This document shows positions 9,237 through 18,236 of a stretch of DNA of 64,000 nucleotides, in pieces. Source of the DNA: Arthrobacter sp. H16F315 (lineage in GTDB: Bacteria; Actinomycetota; Actinomycetes; Actinomycetales; Micrococcaceae); NCBI RefSeq assembly GCF_024124825.1, contig NZ_JAMXSS010000002.1, positions 3,410,001 through 3,474,000 of the forward strand, given 5' to 3'. Under the pieces are notes generated by a model. The model saw only the letters and a program-made list of their open reading frames with translations, was not told the DNA's origin and ran no database searches. The position numbers and the translations under genes were made by a program. Every line of letters begins with the position of its first letter. The first letter of the stretch is position 1.

Positions 9237-10280
9237 TCAGAGCTCCAGCTGCGCCAGCCAGGCATCGAGTTCCCGGGGACGGCGGAACATGATTGTAGCC
9301 GGCATCCGGGGGTCCGCTTCCAGCCCCCGCATCACCTGCCGCTTCCGCGTGAAGGACCGGAAATGCCACCGGAGGATTGAGTCTTGGGTGAAGAGCCGGG
9401 CCATAGTTTCCTCATTACCGTTGCAGACAGGTTCCCGGGTCAACGCCCGCCGCAGCGTGCGGCGAACCAGCCGGGCCAGCGAAAGCCAGCGTGGATAGTC
9501 GAGACAGACAATGAGCTCCGCGCGCGACAGCACAACGTCCCGCCAGGCACCATAGGCGCTGTCCAGCACCCAGCGGTCCTGGGCTGCAAGCGAGGCTGCG
9601 ATGCCACGCTGCTCCTCGACGGTGCGCTGCTGCCAGCCGGGCAGCCAGCCGATGTCGTCATCTGCCGAAAACCCGGGCAACCCCCTGGACTGGGCGTAGG
9701 CGCGGGCGGCGGTCGACTTCCCGCTGCCGGTCACTCCATAGAAGAGGACGCGGGAGGGCGCCGCCGGGGTTGGTTCACGGCCGGCGGGAGGCTCGATGGC
9801 CCAAGGCGGTCCGAGCTGTTTATGGTGGAGCGCAGCAGTTTCCGTGGCAACGCTCCGGTTGCCGTCAGGGTCGGTAAATTCATAGGAGTATGTTTCCGTG
9901 GCACCGGTGGGCCGGTAGCCAAGGCCTTTGTAGAGCTTCCGTCCCGCAGTGTTGCCAGGTTCGACGCCGAGGACGATCGCACTGTGTCCGGCCAGCCTGG
10001 CTTGCTCTTCCAGCCAGCGGCACAGCGCACCGCCGATCCCTGCTCCCCTGCTGCCGGGATACACAAAGAGATGCTTGAGTTCGGGGACGGGCCCGGCACG
10101 GAAATCCAGCACCGCCCCGTCGTGCGGGGTGCCCCCGGTCCACGCCGTGGCATAGAGGAGCTCCCCCGCCGTCTGGCGCACCAGGAAGCCCTCGGCGATC
10201 TTTGCACCCGGGGGCTCGTGCAGGCACAGGGCGGGAAGATCGTCCGCCGTGCACTTTCGGATGTTCACGGATATGTTCAT
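9237..10280 (-). CDS. GNAT acetyltransferase fused to a P-loop kinase-like domain
   Basis: The 347-residue protein has two halves. Residues 1-140 are a GNAT acetyltransferase with the acetyl-CoA loop LFVYPGSRGAGIGGAL (71-86) and the NTAGRKLYKGLGY signature (110-122). After a Pro/Ala-rich linker, residues 178-347 form an adenylate-kinase-like P-loop domain with Walker A GVTGSGKST (182-190), followed by DRWVLDSAYGAW and LIVCLDYPRW. That second half is usually a stand-alone actinobacterial protein. ATG at 10280 has AGGGG eight bases upstream. The frame is continuous through the join. Substrates of both domains are unknown. Confidence 0.8.
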   Translation of the reverse strand: MNISVNIRKCTADDLPALCLHEPPGAKIAEGFLVRQTAGELLYATAWTGGTPHDGAVLDFRAGPVPELKHLFVYPGSRGAGIGGALCRWLEEQARLAGHSAIVLGVEPGNTAGRKLYKGLGYRPTGATETYSYEFTDPDGNRSVATETAALHHKQLGPPWAIEPPAGREPTPAAPSRVLFYGVTGSGKSTAARAYAQSRGLPGFSADDDIGWLPGWQQRTVEEQRGIAASLAAQDRWVLDSAYGAWRDVVLSRAELIVCLDYPRWLSLARLVRRTLRRALTREPVCNGNEETMARLFTQDSILRWHFRSFTRKRQVMRGLEADPRMPATIMFRRPRELDAWLAQLEL

Positions 10281-10358
10281 GGTTTGTCCCCTGGACGTGG
10301 CCAACGCAAGGGCCCGGGCGCCCGTTACGCATCGGCGCTACGCTAGCACCTCCGGCCC

Positions 10359-10718
10359 GTGGCCGGGGACGGCTGCGTGCGGCACTGTTCCGGTGCCAGT
10401 GTCCACAGTCCTTGCCGGAAGCCCCCGTTTCCCGACTCCGTGGTGCTGGCGCTGGTGCTGGTGGGACTGGCCAGCGCGGCCTCCGGCGCCGCGACCATCT
10501 GCTCCGTCCAGGACATCCTGGTGGATCCGGCGTTCCGGAAAGCAGGTGCCGGCCGCGCGCTGCTCGAGGCGGTGAAGAAACGCTGCGAGCACCTCCGGCA
10601 GCTGGTATTGATCACCGACAACCAATCCGGACAGCGTGCTTTTTGTCAAGGCCTCGGATTCACCGAGGGTCCGGATATTCGTCCCGAACCGGCACGGGTC
10701 TTTGCGCAGTTCAGATAA
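10359..10718 (+). pseudogene. GNAT acetyltransferase, N-terminus lost or frameshifted
   Basis: The C-terminal half is clearly GNAT: VQDILVDPAFRKAGAGRALL gives the acetyl-CoA loop, then DNQSGQRAFCQGLGF the end of the fold. Residues before about 45 do not resemble the family, and no good start codon with a binding site is seen. The missing N-terminal half may lie in another frame between 10330 and 10450, broken by an indel, or may be gone. It is divergent from the GNAT-kinase gene. Confidence 0.5.
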
Positions 10719-10761
10719 TCCCTGCTTTGCCCGCAGAGCGCGCACGGTCCCCTGGGTTCAC

Positions 10762-12508
10762 TCAAGGCGAAAATAGCTGTTCCGTCGTGGCACCCGACGT
10801 GGGTCCAGGTGCGCCGGGGGGGATGAACCACGGGATGCCGGCGCGGACCTGAATGGTCCATTCTTCCTTGTGGATGACGTGGTGGTGGTGTGAGCAGAGC
10901 AAAGCGCCTTGCTCCGTTCCGGTCGTTCCGCCGCGGGACCAGTACTCGATGTGGTGGGCCTCGCACCACGGCGCGGGGATGGTGCACTGGGGGAACGCGC
11001 ATCCCTGGTCCCGTGCGGTGAGGGCTTTGCGGATGTGGGGCGGGAAGACCCGTGACGCCCGGCCGATGTCCAGGATGCGGCCGTTGCCGCCGAGCACGAT
11101 TGGAATGATGTCGCCATCGCAGGCGATCTTGCGCGCCGTCTCGGCCGTGACCGGGCCGGTGAACATCAGGGTTCCCGCGCCGGATCCCGGACCGCGTGAC
11201 TGCGGGTTGGCGCCGCCGAGCCGTTCGAGGAGGTCCCGGTAGCCGATGGTGACCATAACCTGCGGGCGCAGGCCACCGGAAGCGGGCAGTTCTCCGGCCG
11301 CGAGGGCCACCTTACAGGCGCCTACCAGGCCATCGAGCAAGCCGTTGCGGACGGGTGCGCTGATCCAGCCGCCCGGCAGCGGCCGCCTCCCCAGCAGCCG
11401 GGTGGTCCACGGCACCGCGGGCGTCGGCATTGGCGCCGGCGTCGGCCCGGGCGTCTGGACCGGCACTTTCGGCCGTGCCGGCGGTGGGGTCGGTGCGGTT
11501 GGTGGCAGAGCATGTCCGTGGGTTGGTGGCTGTGTTCATGACCGTGAGCAGGTGCTCGAATTGGTCGGCGGTGGCGAAGATTTCCAGGTGCTGCAGTCCA
11601 CAGTGGGACCGGCGGATGAACGCGCCTTGGCGCTGGCGCAGTTCCTGCTCGCTGGGTTCGGCACCGTCCTGGTCCAGGGCGTCCGTCCAGCGCTTCGCGA
11701 TCCGGGTCAGGAAATCCTGGTCGTTCTCCACAGCCGTGCGGGTCAGGGCATGCTCCATCCGGACAACGTCACCGGGTGCGGCCACGTGCCCGACCCGGTG
11801 GAGGGACAGGCTGACCAGGGTCGCCGCCCGCGAGGCGATGTCCCCGGCTGTGAGGACAGCCGCAAGTTCCTCCCACGCGGCCGGCAGGGGCTGCCCTGAC
11901 AAGCCGGTACGCGGCAGAACATCCGATGCCAGGGCAAGCCGGCGCCGCGCCTCCGCCGCGGTGATCCGAAGCCTGGCCCGCAGGAACTCGGTGGTGTTCC
12001 GGTACCCGTCATCCACCCAGCCCTGTTCACGGTCCGCGCCAAGCTGCACGTTCCAACCGGAATCGGGCCCGGCGACCCAGTCCGCCGGCACCGTCACAGG
12101 CACCGTCGCCGGCACCGTCGCAGTCGTGGTCGGAGTCGCGTCGGCGTGCCAGCCGGTCAACCAGCTGGCAGGGGCACCGGAACCAAACTTCGCAGCCGCG
12201 TTGCTGGCTGCCGCCGCCTGGTTTCGGGTCCGGTCAACCGCCGCTGCGGCCACAAGTTGCAGATAGTCGACCATGCGGGATAATTCCTCGACCCGCCCGG
12301 CAAAGTCCGAGGCTTCTGTCACTCCGAACATCGCTGCAACAGACAGTGCCGTCCCGTTTGAAGAACGCAGCAGTGCAAGCGCCCCATCCAGAGCACAGTC
12401 CACGTCATCGGCTGCGTGTGGTCCAGCCGGCAACCGGGGAATTCCCAGGAGTATTCCGGAGCCAGGCCGTGTGGCCTGTAGCGGAATGAAATCTTCACTG
12501 GCTTTCAT
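10762..12508 (-). CDS. DUF222 / HNH endonuclease domain protein (single frameshift)
   Basis: The first frame (12508 to about 11490) carries the DUF222 domain, ending around HLLTVMNTATNPRT. The second frame (about 11490 to 10762) has a Pro-rich linker and a C-terminal HNH domain with CAFPQCTIPAPWCEAHHIEY and the later LLCSHHHHVIH. Removing one G of the run at 11486-11489 joins them into one protein of about 580 residues. ATG at 12508 has GAGGAAG upstream; TTG at 12514 is possible. Such proteins are multi-copy in Arthrobacter and Mycobacterium, with no settled role; some sit inside mobile elements. No element ends were seen here. Confidence 0.85.
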
Positions 12509-12965
12509 AGCCAAATTCTTCCTCGATGCTTTGACATTCTGGGCCGCGACTTTTGTGGATCTCCTAACGAAAATTCGAGTGTGGAGAAGCTGTAGTCACC
12601 AGGTCCCAGTGAGCGATCCGCTGCTCCGGCCGCCCGGGGGCCTACCCCCAATGATTCCCGATTCCAGCTCTGGTGGCCCTCGTTGATCCCCCTATGTGGA
12701 TAACTGAAGTGTTGGGCCCGGAGTTTCCGTCGGCGACCCTCGCGGGAGGAAACGGGCCCGGCGCCTGGTTGCAACAGAGGGTTAGGCGGCCCGTTCACTG
12801 GTGCCGGATGGCCGTCAACGGCAAGCTGTCGCGACGAAGATTGGAAACCGACCGCTGCTGACCGACGGATCCCGCCGTGCCCCCCGGCGTGCAGCCTGCC
12901 TGATCTGTCTTCCCGCGGGGTCACACTTCGGCGGGTACGGGCACGGCCCGTGGGAAACTGAGGGC
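12509..12965. other. Non-coding gap with one imperfect hairpin
   Basis: These 457 bp separate the divergent DUF222/HNH and NUDIX genes. The only structure noted is an inverted repeat (GGGCCC...GTTTCC at 12714-12728 against GGAAACGGGCCC at 12748-12759) with a 2-base bulge. I see no gene and cannot place the promoters firmly. Confidence 0.5.
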
Positions 12966-13550
12966 ATGGACAGCCCTGTCGCCCCGACATCGAGCCCGGC
13001 CAGCCCCCAAACCGGGCGGACTGGCGAAGCACACTCCACTGAGCTCCCCTTCGAACTGCGCCGGCCCCTCGGGCCCCGCGATCCGGGTGACGCGTGGGTT
13101 GAAGGCGACAGCGGACGGTTCTGGGGGCGGTTTGGCTCGGCCGGGCTGCTGGTCCACGACCCCGCCAAGGGCGTCCTGCTCCAGCACCGCGCTTTGTGGA
13201 GCGACAAGGGCGGCACCTGGGGTCTCCCCGGCGGGGCCTTGCACCAGGGCGAAGAAGCAGTCCAAGGCGCACTGCGGGAGGCCCAAGAGGAAGCCGCCGT
13301 TCCGCCGCAAAACGTGCGGGTGCTGTTCACTTCGGTGTTCGACGTCGGCTATTGGAGCTACACGACAGTCGCCGTCGAAGTTGTGGAAGCGTTCGAACCG
13401 GTGATCAGTGATCCCGAAAGCCTGGAGCTGCAGTGGGTGCCGCTCGAGCGCGTCGGCGAGAAGGAATTGCATCCTGGCTTCGGCGCCGCGTGGCCGGCCC
13501 TGTGCAGCCGGCTGGTGGGCCAGGACCCCGGCCCCGGAATGCCCAGCTAG
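12966..13550 (+). CDS. NUDIX hydrolase
   Basis: This 194-residue pyrophosphohydrolase acts on some nucleoside diphosphate derivative; the substrate cannot be read from sequence. The NUDIX box spans residues 90-112 in the pattern G-x5-E-x7-RE-x2-EE, with Ala where the usual last Gly stands. LLVHDPAKGVLLQHRA and WGLPGG precede it. An N-terminal extension of about 45 residues is low in complexity. ATG at 12966 was chosen; the upstream frame back to 12801 looks non-coding. Its stop overlaps that of the convergent membrane protein gene within a shared CTAG. Confidence 0.88.
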   Translation: MDSPVAPTSSPASPQTGRTGEAHSTELPFELRRPLGPRDPGDAWVEGDSGRFWGRFGSAGLLVHDPAKGVLLQHRALWSDKGGTWGLPGGALHQGEEAVQGALREAQEEAAVPPQNVRVLFTSVFDVGYWSYTTVAVEVVEAFEPVISDPESLELQWVPLERVGEKELHPGFGAAWPALCSRLVGQDPGPGMPS

Positions 13551-14023
13551 GACGCTGGGGCCGGCTTCGGCGCCGGACGGCGGCGGTACAGCCAGATCAG
13601 GCCAAGGATCGGCAACAACAACGGGATAAACGCATAGCCGCGGCCAAACAGCGACCAGACGGTCTCATGCGGGAAATTGACCGAGTCGAACACGCTGAGG
13701 GCCCCGACCACAATCACACCCAACAGTTCCACGAGCACCGCCGCCACGGAAACCTTGAACCAGGTGCGGCCGGCTTTTGCGAGCGACACGGTTGCTACGA
13801 GATAAACGACTGCGGCGAATGCGGACAGCAGGTAGGCCAGCGGAGCTTCGGAAAACTTGGTGAGTATCTGGTATCCCGCCCGGGCCGTCGCCGAAATGGC
13901 AAACACCGCGTAGACAGCGATCAGCAGCCGCCCGGGCCCGGTATTGCGGGTATCCCGTGCGACGCCGGACGCCGTGGGGTCCGGCGTCGTTCCGATGTCC
14001 TGCTGCGATCGTTTCGCCGTCAC
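13547..14023 (-). CDS. Four-helix integral membrane protein, function unknown
   Basis: The 158-residue protein has a polar N-terminus of about 30 residues and then four membrane spans (near LLIAVYAVFAISATA, APLAYLLSAFAAVVYLVATV, VAAVLVELLGVIVVGAL and FIPLLLPILGLIWLY), ending in a basic Pro-rich tail. The GTG start is followed by TAKRSQQD. It lies 18 bp after a second four-helix protein gene on the same strand and is probably in the truB transcript. The pair is conserved-looking, but I know no function for it. Confidence 0.75.
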   Translation of the reverse strand: MTAKRSQQDIGTTPDPTASGVARDTRNTGPGRLLIAVYAVFAISATARAGYQILTKFSEAPLAYLLSAFAAVVYLVATVSLAKAGRTWFKVSVAAVLVELLGVIVVGALSVFDSVNFPHETVWSLFGRGYAFIPLLLPILGLIWLYRRRPAPKPAPAS

Positions 14024-14041
14024 GTTTTTGCCTCTTCCACG

Positions 14042-14395
14042 TCAGTACCAAATCTGATTCATACGGGCCGCCATCACCAGGGCCGTGACTCCGACGGCGG
14101 CCAGCACAAAGTTGCTCCAACGGGTCCGTTCCAGGATGGCCCAGTAGACGGCGCCGACCGGCAGCAGGAGCGCTGTCAACAAATAGCCCCAAAATTCCCA
14201 GGGCTCCCCCGCGATCTGTTCCCCGCCCGCAACCCGGATTATCGACCCGACCAGATAGACCACCAAGGACAGTTCGACGGCGGCCACCGAGAGGATCGTC
14301 GTATCGTTCGGCGCCTTTTTGAGGATGCCGGCGATCAGGCAGGCGACGCTGGAGACCAGCCCAACCACCAAAATGATGTAGAAATACGCGTCCAC
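14042..14395 (-). CDS. Four-helix integral membrane protein, function unknown
   Basis: The 117-residue protein is almost wholly hydrophobic, with about four spans starting at FYIILVVGLVSSVACLIAGI. Its GTG start overlaps the truB stop by one base (TAGTG), so translation is probably coupled to truB. It has the same size class and topology as the next gene downstream, and the two may work together. No catalytic motif is visible. Confidence 0.75.
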   Translation of the reverse strand: MDAYFYIILVVGLVSSVACLIAGILKKAPNDTTILSVAAVELSLVVYLVGSIIRVAGGEQIAGEPWEFWGYLLTALLLPVGAVYWAILERTRWSNFVLAAVGVTALVMAARMNQIWY

Positions 14396-15372
14396 TACTG
14401 CCCGTCCTGCTGGACCGGCGACGGCTGCTTCGGCGGATGCTTTTCATTGTCCGGTGCAAAGACCAGCACCGGCTTGGCGTAGCTTCCCTTATCCGCCAGC
14501 AGGGCCACGAGAGTGCCGTCCGGGCCGAACGCCGCGGCAGGGTTCTCCGGTGTGGCCGCCTCGGAAGTGCCGGCCTTCACACCTGAGGCGATGCGGCGAC
14601 CGAAGGAAAGCTCGGTGGTTTCCTCGTCGCTGAGCTCTCGGTTGGGCATAAGGGCCCGCGCGGCCTGGGACATTTCGAGCACGTCCAACTGCTCGGCAAG
14701 CTGTTCGAGGGTGCGTGCCTGGTCCAGCGTGTAGGGGCCCACCTGGGTCCGGCGCAGCGCCGTCAGGTGCCCGCCGACCTCAAGAGCCTCCCCAAGGTCA
14801 CGGGCCAGCGCCCGGATGTAGGTACCTGATGAGCATTCCACAGTCACGTCTACGTCCAGCGCCTCGCCGTCGGACTCCGCCGCTGGCTCCCCCGTGCGAA
14901 CCCGACGGAACTCGTGGACCTCGAAGCGGTGGATAGTGACCGGCCGGGCGGCCAGGTTGACCTCTTCGCCGGAGCGGACCCGTGCATACGCACGCTCGCC
15001 GTTGACTTTGATGGCGCTGACGCTGCTGGGAACCTGATTGATCTCACCGGTCAATGCGGCGATGCCGGCCCGGACTGCTTCCTCGGTCACCGCGGCGGCA
15101 CTGCGGGTGGCCGTCACCTCACCCTCGGCGTCATCGGTGAGGGTGGATTCACCGAGACGGATGGTCGCCGTATAGGTCTTCGACGTGCCCACGATGTACG
15201 TGAGCAGCCGGGTCGCCTTGTTGATGCCGACCACCAGAACGCCAGTCGCCATGGGATCCAGGGTCCCGGCGTGGCCCACCTTTCGGGTACCGGCGAGTCG
15301 CCGCATCCGTCCAACCACATCGTGGCTGGTCCAGCCTTGCGGCTTGTCCACTATTACCAGTCCAGAAAGCAC
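14395..15372 (-). CDS. truB: tRNA pseudouridine(55) synthase
   Basis: It converts U55 to pseudouridine in the T-loop of tRNAs. The N-terminus SGLVIVDKPQGWTSHDVV and the catalytic-aspartate motif GHAGTLDPMATGVL are classical, as is SGTYIRALARDLGEAL. The 325-residue length is somewhat long, with an extra C-terminal region shared by actinobacterial TruB. GTG at 15372 is the start; the frame further upstream is antisense to the aminotransferase gene. A TATACT box ends seven bases before it (15380-15385), which suggests a leaderless mRNA, although GGGAAG is also there. Confidence 0.96.
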   Translation of the reverse strand: MLSGLVIVDKPQGWTSHDVVGRMRRLAGTRKVGHAGTLDPMATGVLVVGINKATRLLTYIVGTSKTYTATIRLGESTLTDDAEGEVTATRSAAAVTEEAVRAGIAALTGEINQVPSSVSAIKVNGERAYARVRSGEEVNLAARPVTIHRFEVHEFRRVRTGEPAAESDGEALDVDVTVECSSGTYIRALARDLGEALEVGGHLTALRRTQVGPYTLDQARTLEQLAEQLDVLEMSQAARALMPNRELSDEETTELSFGRRIASGVKAGTSEAATPENPAAAFGPDGTLVALLADKGSYAKPVLVFAPDNEKHPPKQPSPVQQDGQ

Positions 15373-15379
15373 GCTTCCC

Positions 15380-15432
15380 AGTATATCTGCGCCGGGGCTG
15401 CCCCCGGCGCAGGAAGCTGCGGCGGCTAGGAT
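15380..15432. promoter_or_regulatory. Divergent -10 boxes of truB and the aminotransferase
   Basis: On the minus strand TATACT (15380-15385) precedes truB GTG by 7 bases. On the plus strand TAGGAT (15427-15432) precedes ATG 15440 by 7 bases. Both fit the TANNNT -10 consensus with transcription starting at the start codon. No clear -35 boxes were seen. Confidence 0.5.
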
Positions 15433-15439
15433 GGCAGAC

Positions 15440-16597
15440 ATGCCCGAGCTAGCCGCCCACGTCCGCGACGTCCCCATCAACCAGATCCGCGAAATCACCG
15501 AAGCCGCTTGGGGAACTCCCGGCGCCATTGTGCTGAGCATCGGCGAACCTGGTTTTGCCGTCCCCCGCCATATCCTTGAGGCCGGGATGGCCTGCCTCGA
15601 CCGCGACGAAACCAACTACACGCCCAACGCCGGCATCCCGGCCCTGCGCGAGGCGTTCGCAGCCCGGTTCCGGGAGCACAACGCGACACCGCTCGGAGCG
15701 GAGCGCGTGTACGTCGTCGACGGCGCCCAGCAGGGCCTGCACTTCGCGATGAGCCTGCTGCTCTCGCCGGGCGACGAAATCCTGATCCCCAATCCCGGCT
15801 ACCCGACCTTCGCGATGACGGCCAGCCTGCTGCACGCCGTCCCGGTGCAGTACCCGCTGTATCCCGGCCACGACTTCCAGCCCCGGATCGCGGACATCGA
15901 GGAGCTTATTACACCGCGGACGAAGGTGCTGATCCTCAATTCACCCTCCAACCCGCTGGGCGCCGTCCTGGGCGAAGAGCTCACCCGGGACCTGGTGGCG
16001 TTGGCCGTCCGGCATGATCTCTGGATCATCTCCGACGAATGCTACGAAGCGTTCACCTATGACGTCCCGCATGTGAGCCCTGCCCGGTTCGACAGCGACG
16101 TCCCCGGGCAAGCCCGTGTGTTCACTTCGCTCACGCTCTCCAAGACCTATGGCCTGACCGGGCTCCGGATCGGAGCGTTGATCTGCCCGCCGGGCCTGGA
16201 ACAGAAAATGAACAACGTGATGGAGGCGATTGTTTCCTGCGTGGCCGCTCCCTCGCAGTACGCCGCCCTGGCGGCGCTCACCGGCCCGCAGGAGTACGTA
16301 AGCCACGCCCGTGCGCACTACCGGGCCAACCGGGATGCTGCCGGCACGGTGTTGGAGTCCAAGGGCATTCCGTTCCTCACGGCGCAAGGCGCGTTCTACC
16401 TTTGGGCCGATGTGTCCCATGTAAGTGGTGGAGATGTCCGGAGCTGGGTCCGGCGCTTCCTGGCCGATTCCGGTGTGGCCTTCGCCCCCGGCACCGCGTT
16501 CGGTTCGATCGGCGAGGGTTGGATCCGGATTGCGCTCTGCAGCAGCCAGGCCGAGCTGGTGGAAGGCCTCAACCGGCTCCCGACCCGGGCCAGCTGA
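15440..16597 (+). CDS. PLP-dependent class I/II aminotransferase
   Basis: This fold-type I aminotransferase of 385 residues moves amino groups between an amino acid and a 2-oxoacid. The N-terminal IVLSIGEPGF, the cofactor-site NSPSNPLGAVL, the SDECYEAFTY loop, the PLP-lysine motif SLSKTYGL-like TLSKTYGLTGLRIG and the late SxAFAPGTAFG region are all present. It resembles aspartate/aromatic aminotransferases, but the substrate cannot be read. ATG at 15431 is the alternative; 15440 is preferred because a TAGGAT box sits seven bases upstream. It is divergent from truB. Confidence 0.88.
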   Translation: MPELAAHVRDVPINQIREITEAAWGTPGAIVLSIGEPGFAVPRHILEAGMACLDRDETNYTPNAGIPALREAFAARFREHNATPLGAERVYVVDGAQQGLHFAMSLLLSPGDEILIPNPGYPTFAMTASLLHAVPVQYPLYPGHDFQPRIADIEELITPRTKVLILNSPSNPLGAVLGEELTRDLVALAVRHDLWIISDECYEAFTYDVPHVSPARFDSDVPGQARVFTSLTLSKTYGLTGLRIGALICPPGLEQKMNNVMEAIVSCVAAPSQYAALAALTGPQEYVSHARAHYRANRDAAGTVLESKGIPFLTAQGAFYLWADVSHVSGGDVRSWVRRFLADSGVAFAPGTAFGSIGEGWIRIALCSSQAELVEGLNRLPTRAS

Positions 16598-16741
16598 CAT
16601 TCGGTTGCCGGCACCGTAGGTTGTAGGGTCGCTGTGCCCTACCGCGGCTGTGCCGCAGCGCCTAGCCTGAACGCAACGCGGGCATTTCGCGCCGGTCCCG
16701 GGACGTGCGGTCCGGGACGACGGTTCGGTCAAGGAGTAAAC

Positions 16742-16942
16742 ATGTGGTGGCAGGACCTGCTATGGGGTATTTGGAACGGCGTCACGGCATGGGTAGTGCT
16801 GATCGTCCATGTCTTTGGGCAGTGGAGCGAATTCCCCTTCTACAACACGGCTCGCGCCGGTAACTGGTACGACGTCGGCTTCCTCCTGGGCATGGGCTCG
16901 CCCCTCCTGGGTGGCCTGGGAGTCCGCGGCCGGCGCCGCTGA
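16742..16942 (+). CDS. 66-residue Trp-rich membrane protein
   Basis: MWWQDLLWGIWNGVTAWVVL opens with a Trp-rich amphipathic start, and one span (to VLIVHVFGQW) follows. The second half has a weaker hydrophobic stretch (GFLLGMGSPLLGGLGV) and a basic GRRR end. The start has a near-perfect AAGGAG seven bases before ATG, much stronger than most genes here, so I take it as real and well translated. The last four codons and the stop lie inside a 28-bp tandem duplication. Function is unknown. Confidence 0.7.
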   Translation: MWWQDLLWGIWNGVTAWVVLIVHVFGQWSEFPFYNTARAGNWYDVGFLLGMGSPLLGGLGVRGRRR

Positions 16943-16985
16943 AGGGGCGCCACTGAGCCGGCGCCGCTGAAGGGGCACCACTGAA
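16930..16985. repeat. 28-bp tandem duplication at a gene end
   Basis: Positions 16930-16957 and 16958-16985 are head-to-tail copies differing at two bases. The first copy contains the stop codon of the 66-residue membrane protein gene. A further partial, diverged echo continues to about 17010. It looks like a slippage-born duplication. Confidence 0.8.
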
Positions 16986-17025
16986 CGGGCAGCACCGAAC
17001 GGGCACCGGCAGGTACCGCCTTCGG

Positions 17026-17464
17026 CTATGGGTGACCCGCCGCCATCGCGTCGTCGAGCCATTGGCGCAGGGCTGCTGCGGGCGGCGCCCCGGTCTGGCG
17101 GGCCACTACTTTCCCGTCCCTGATCAGCAGCATGGTGGGGATCGACTGGATCTCAAAGCGCCGCGAGAGTGCCGGCGCCGAGTCGACGTCAACCTTAACG
17201 AGTTTGACCCCGCCGGCCCGTTCCTGGGCCAGCTTGTCCAGCACGGGGCTGACCATACGGCACGGTCCGCACCATGCTGCCCAGAAGTCGATGAGGGCCG
17301 GCGTCGAGGACTGCTCGGCGATGAGCGCGAAGTCCGCGTCCCCCTGCGGCGACAATCCAGGGCAGGTCCTTGCGGCAATTTCCGCAGCGCGGGTGCCCGG
17401 CGGCCGATGCCGGAATCCTGTTGGTCTTCCCGCAGTGGGGACACGGGATCAGGCTGGAGCCCAC
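17026..17464 (-). CDS. Thioredoxin with N-terminal zinc motif (single frameshift)
   Basis: This is a TrxC (thioredoxin 2)-type disulfide reductase. The first frame (from GTG 17464) gives two CxxC pairs, CPHC and CGNC, and the DLPWIVAA linker. The second frame carries the thioredoxin fold with the active site WAAWCGPCRM, VDVDSAPALSRRFEIQSIPT and the cis-proline. One extra base in the C5 run at 17340-17344 splits them; with four bases the join reads VAAGDADFALIAE. The intact protein would have about 145 residues. GTG has AGAGG eight bases upstream. Sequence error is the likely cause. Confidence 0.88.
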
Positions 17465-17566
17465 GGCCCACCTCTTTCTTCAGTCCCCGCAGTCATGGTT
17501 CCATCGGACGCCACCGCCGGCAGCGGGCCTAGAGTCCAAAGTCCTCCCGGCCATGGCAAAAGCTCA

Positions 17567-17602
17567 AAGGATGGCCGGCCCCAACCGGGGCCGGCCATCC
17601 TT
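17567..17602. terminator. Terminator hairpin after rbfA
   Basis: A perfect 16-bp stem (AAGGATGGCCGGCCCC and complement) with a 4-base loop lies 24 bp past the rbfA stop. On the minus strand the arm ends in CCTTT. It probably ends the infB-rbfA transcript and also faces the start region of the thioredoxin gene. Confidence 0.85.
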
Positions 17603-17626
17603 CTGCAGCGCTGCATTGTTGCTGGA

Positions 17627-18136
17627 CTATTTGCCGCTGTCCTCGTCGACGTCGCCTTCGGCGATGAGGTCAAGTTCCTCTTCGTCGAAGTCGTCCTCGT
17701 CGAGCTCGATATCCTGCGGAGTATCACTCTTGTACGGGTCGGCGTCGCCGGCGTGCTTCGCGCTGGCGGCGAGAGCCGCCACCTCGGCATCACGCTTTTT
17801 TGCGGCCCGCAGCAGTTCCTCCAGGTTGGAAGCATTGACCGGAATCTGGTCCGCCACGAATTCGAGCGTAGGGGTCAACCGGACAGTGACGTTCCGGCCG
17901 ACTTCCTGCCGCAGCACGCCCTTGGCCTTCTCAAGGCCCTTGGCAGCCTCGGCCTGGACCAGCTCGTCGCCGAACACGGTGTAGTAGATCGTGGCATGCT
18001 GAAGATCATTGGTCACCCGCGCATCGGTGACAGTGACGCCTTCCAGCCGGGGATCCTTCACCCTCCGGCCCAGTGCCTCGGCAACAACAACCTTAATCCG
18101 CTGCGCCAACTTGGCAGCCCGTGCGGGATCAGCCAT
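17627..18136 (-). CDS. rbfA: Ribosome-binding factor A
   Basis: RbfA is a KH-fold 30S maturation factor acting on the 16S 5' helix. The N-terminus DPARAAKLAQRIKVVVAEAL and the LEGVTVTDARVTNDLQHATI region match the family. The C-terminal 40 residues are very acidic (DELDEDDFDEEE type), a tail common in actinobacteria. ATG at 18136 follows AGGAG. It lies after infB, the usual order, but across a 300-bp gap with nested inverted repeats. Confidence 0.95.
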   Translation of the reverse strand: MADPARAAKLAQRIKVVVAEALGRRVKDPRLEGVTVTDARVTNDLQHATIYYTVFGDELVQAEAAKGLEKAKGVLRQEVGRNVTVRLTPTLEFVADQIPVNASNLEELLRAAKKRDAEVAALAASAKHAGDADPYKSDTPQDIELDEDDFDEEELDLIAEGDVDEDSGK

Positions 18137-18236
18137 TTCCACTCCTAAAAATTTGGATGTACGACGGCGCCGGGGCAACTTGCGTACACACGTTGGGTTT
18201 ATTGCCACGCGCCTAAGGTGAGTCTACGACGGACTC

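Noticed and set aside
10762..12508. Mobile element carrying the DUF222/HNH gene
   Set aside because: No terminal repeats, target duplications, transposase or integrase nearby. DUF222/HNH proteins are common chromosomal genes in this group.
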